Of a DNA stretch of 6,796 nucleotides, positions 6,750 through 6,796 are shown in pieces. Below the pieces are notes generated by a model, which worked only from the letters and a program-made list of their open reading frames with translations, did no database searches and had not been told where the DNA came from. The position numbers and the translations under genes were made by a program. Positions within the stretch are counted from its first letter, which is position 1. The number at the start of each line of letters is the position of its first letter. This stretch comes from Lachnospiraceae bacterium (GTDB lineage: Bacteria > Bacillota > Clostridia > Lachnospirales > Lachnospiraceae): positions 1 through 6,796 of the forward strand of contig JAGCSS010000240.1 in the NCBI GenBank assembly GCA_017964055.1, given 5' to 3'.

Positions 6750-6777
6750 GAAGTAAAATTCTTTGAGGCGTTTTTTT
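6741..6777 (+). terminator. Intrinsic terminator of the T-box leader
   Basis: CGTCTCAAAGAA (6741-6752) pairs along 12 bases, with one T-G wobble, with TTCTTTGAGGCG (6759-6770) across the loop GTAAAA. Seven T residues follow at 6771-6777. It forms when charged tRNA fails to stabilise the antiterminator. It is also the first intrinsic terminator that transcripts of the upstream six-gene unit would meet. Confidence 0.95.
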
Positions 6778-6796
6778 GTGCGATAAGCGAAAGCCC

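Larger units (their letters stand above)
6518..6777 (+). promoter_or_regulatory. T-box riboswitch leader, probably tyrosine-specific
   Basis: T-box leaders sense uncharged tRNA: the anticodon pairs with a specifier codon in stem I, and the free tRNA 3' end stabilises an antiterminator. Visible parts in order are as follows. The stem I base is GGCT/AGCC (6518-6521 with 6611-6614), with a kink-turn-like GTGAC and GAAG/CTTC above it. The upper helix is GATCT/AGATC (6544-6548 with 6581-6585). The AGAGAG bulge is at 6553-6558 and the GGTG distal loop at 6568-6571. The specifier loop reads GAAC-TAC-A (6586-6593), giving UAC for tyrosine. Stem II is GGAGG/CCTCC (6615-6647) with inner CCGAA/TTCGG, and a GTGTA/TGCAC hairpin follows (6649-6669). 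Stem III elements include CTCCC-GAAA-GGGAG (6695-6708). The T-box core is at 6711-6727. The variable base in TGGT is T, which pairs with discriminator A73; tRNA-Tyr has A73, whereas bacterial tRNA-Cys has U73. The regulated gene lies beyond the right edge, probably tyrS. Confidence 0.95.

Noticed and set aside
6778..6796. Start of a downstream gene
   Set aside because: The last 19 nt contain no start codon with a ribosome site. The regulated gene begins beyond the window.

Overview
The window looks like chromosomal DNA of a low-to-mid-GC Gram-positive anaerobe of the Bacillota, most likely a member of the Lachnospiraceae or a close clostridial relative. Four things point this way. A T-box riboswitch and a TTGACA/TAACAT promoter close the window. 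A SpoIID/LytB-family protein and a lipoprotein L,D-transpeptidase are encoded together. The Lys/Glu/Ala-rich single-pass membrane protein upstream of hisH resembles an uncharacterised protein I recall from Lachnospiraceae genomes; that is memory, not a search. The placement is an inference from gene content, not a phylogenetic result.

Six genes lie on the + strand, essentially without gaps, and read as one transcription unit whose promoter is outside the window. Positions 1-1127 hold the 3' part of the membrane protein gene; its reading frame is open through the left edge. It overlaps hisH (1124-1759) by 4 nt, and hisF (1762-2529) starts 2 nt after hisH. HisH and HisF are the glutaminase and cyclase subunits of imidazole glycerol phosphate synthase of histidine biosynthesis. 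queA (2552-3631), a queuosine tRNA-modification enzyme, follows after 22 nt. Next comes an exported SpoIID/LytB-domain protein whose start lies inside queA (3606-5222, or 3555 as an alternative start). It shares one base (TGATG) with a lipoprotein carrying a YkuD L,D-transpeptidase domain (5222-6454). The last two probably act together on peptidoglycan outside the membrane.

The only stretch of more than 300 bases without a gene is 6455-6796. It is fully occupied by a sigma-A-type promoter (6463-6491), a complete T-box leader (about 6518-6777) with mutually exclusive antiterminator and terminator, and 19 nt of sequence leading to a gene beyond the right edge. The specifier loop best fits a UAC (tyrosine) codon, so the missing gene is probably tyrS or another tyrosine-related gene. 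There is no separate terminator for the six-gene unit before the T-box promoter, so upstream transcripts may read into the riboswitch.

I saw no mobile element, CRISPR array, tRNA or rRNA. The most unusual unexplained structure is a perfect 13-bp inverted repeat inside the SpoIID-like gene (3795-3827). The window is mostly conserved housekeeping content, and I do not see convincing evidence for a wholly new multi-gene system.
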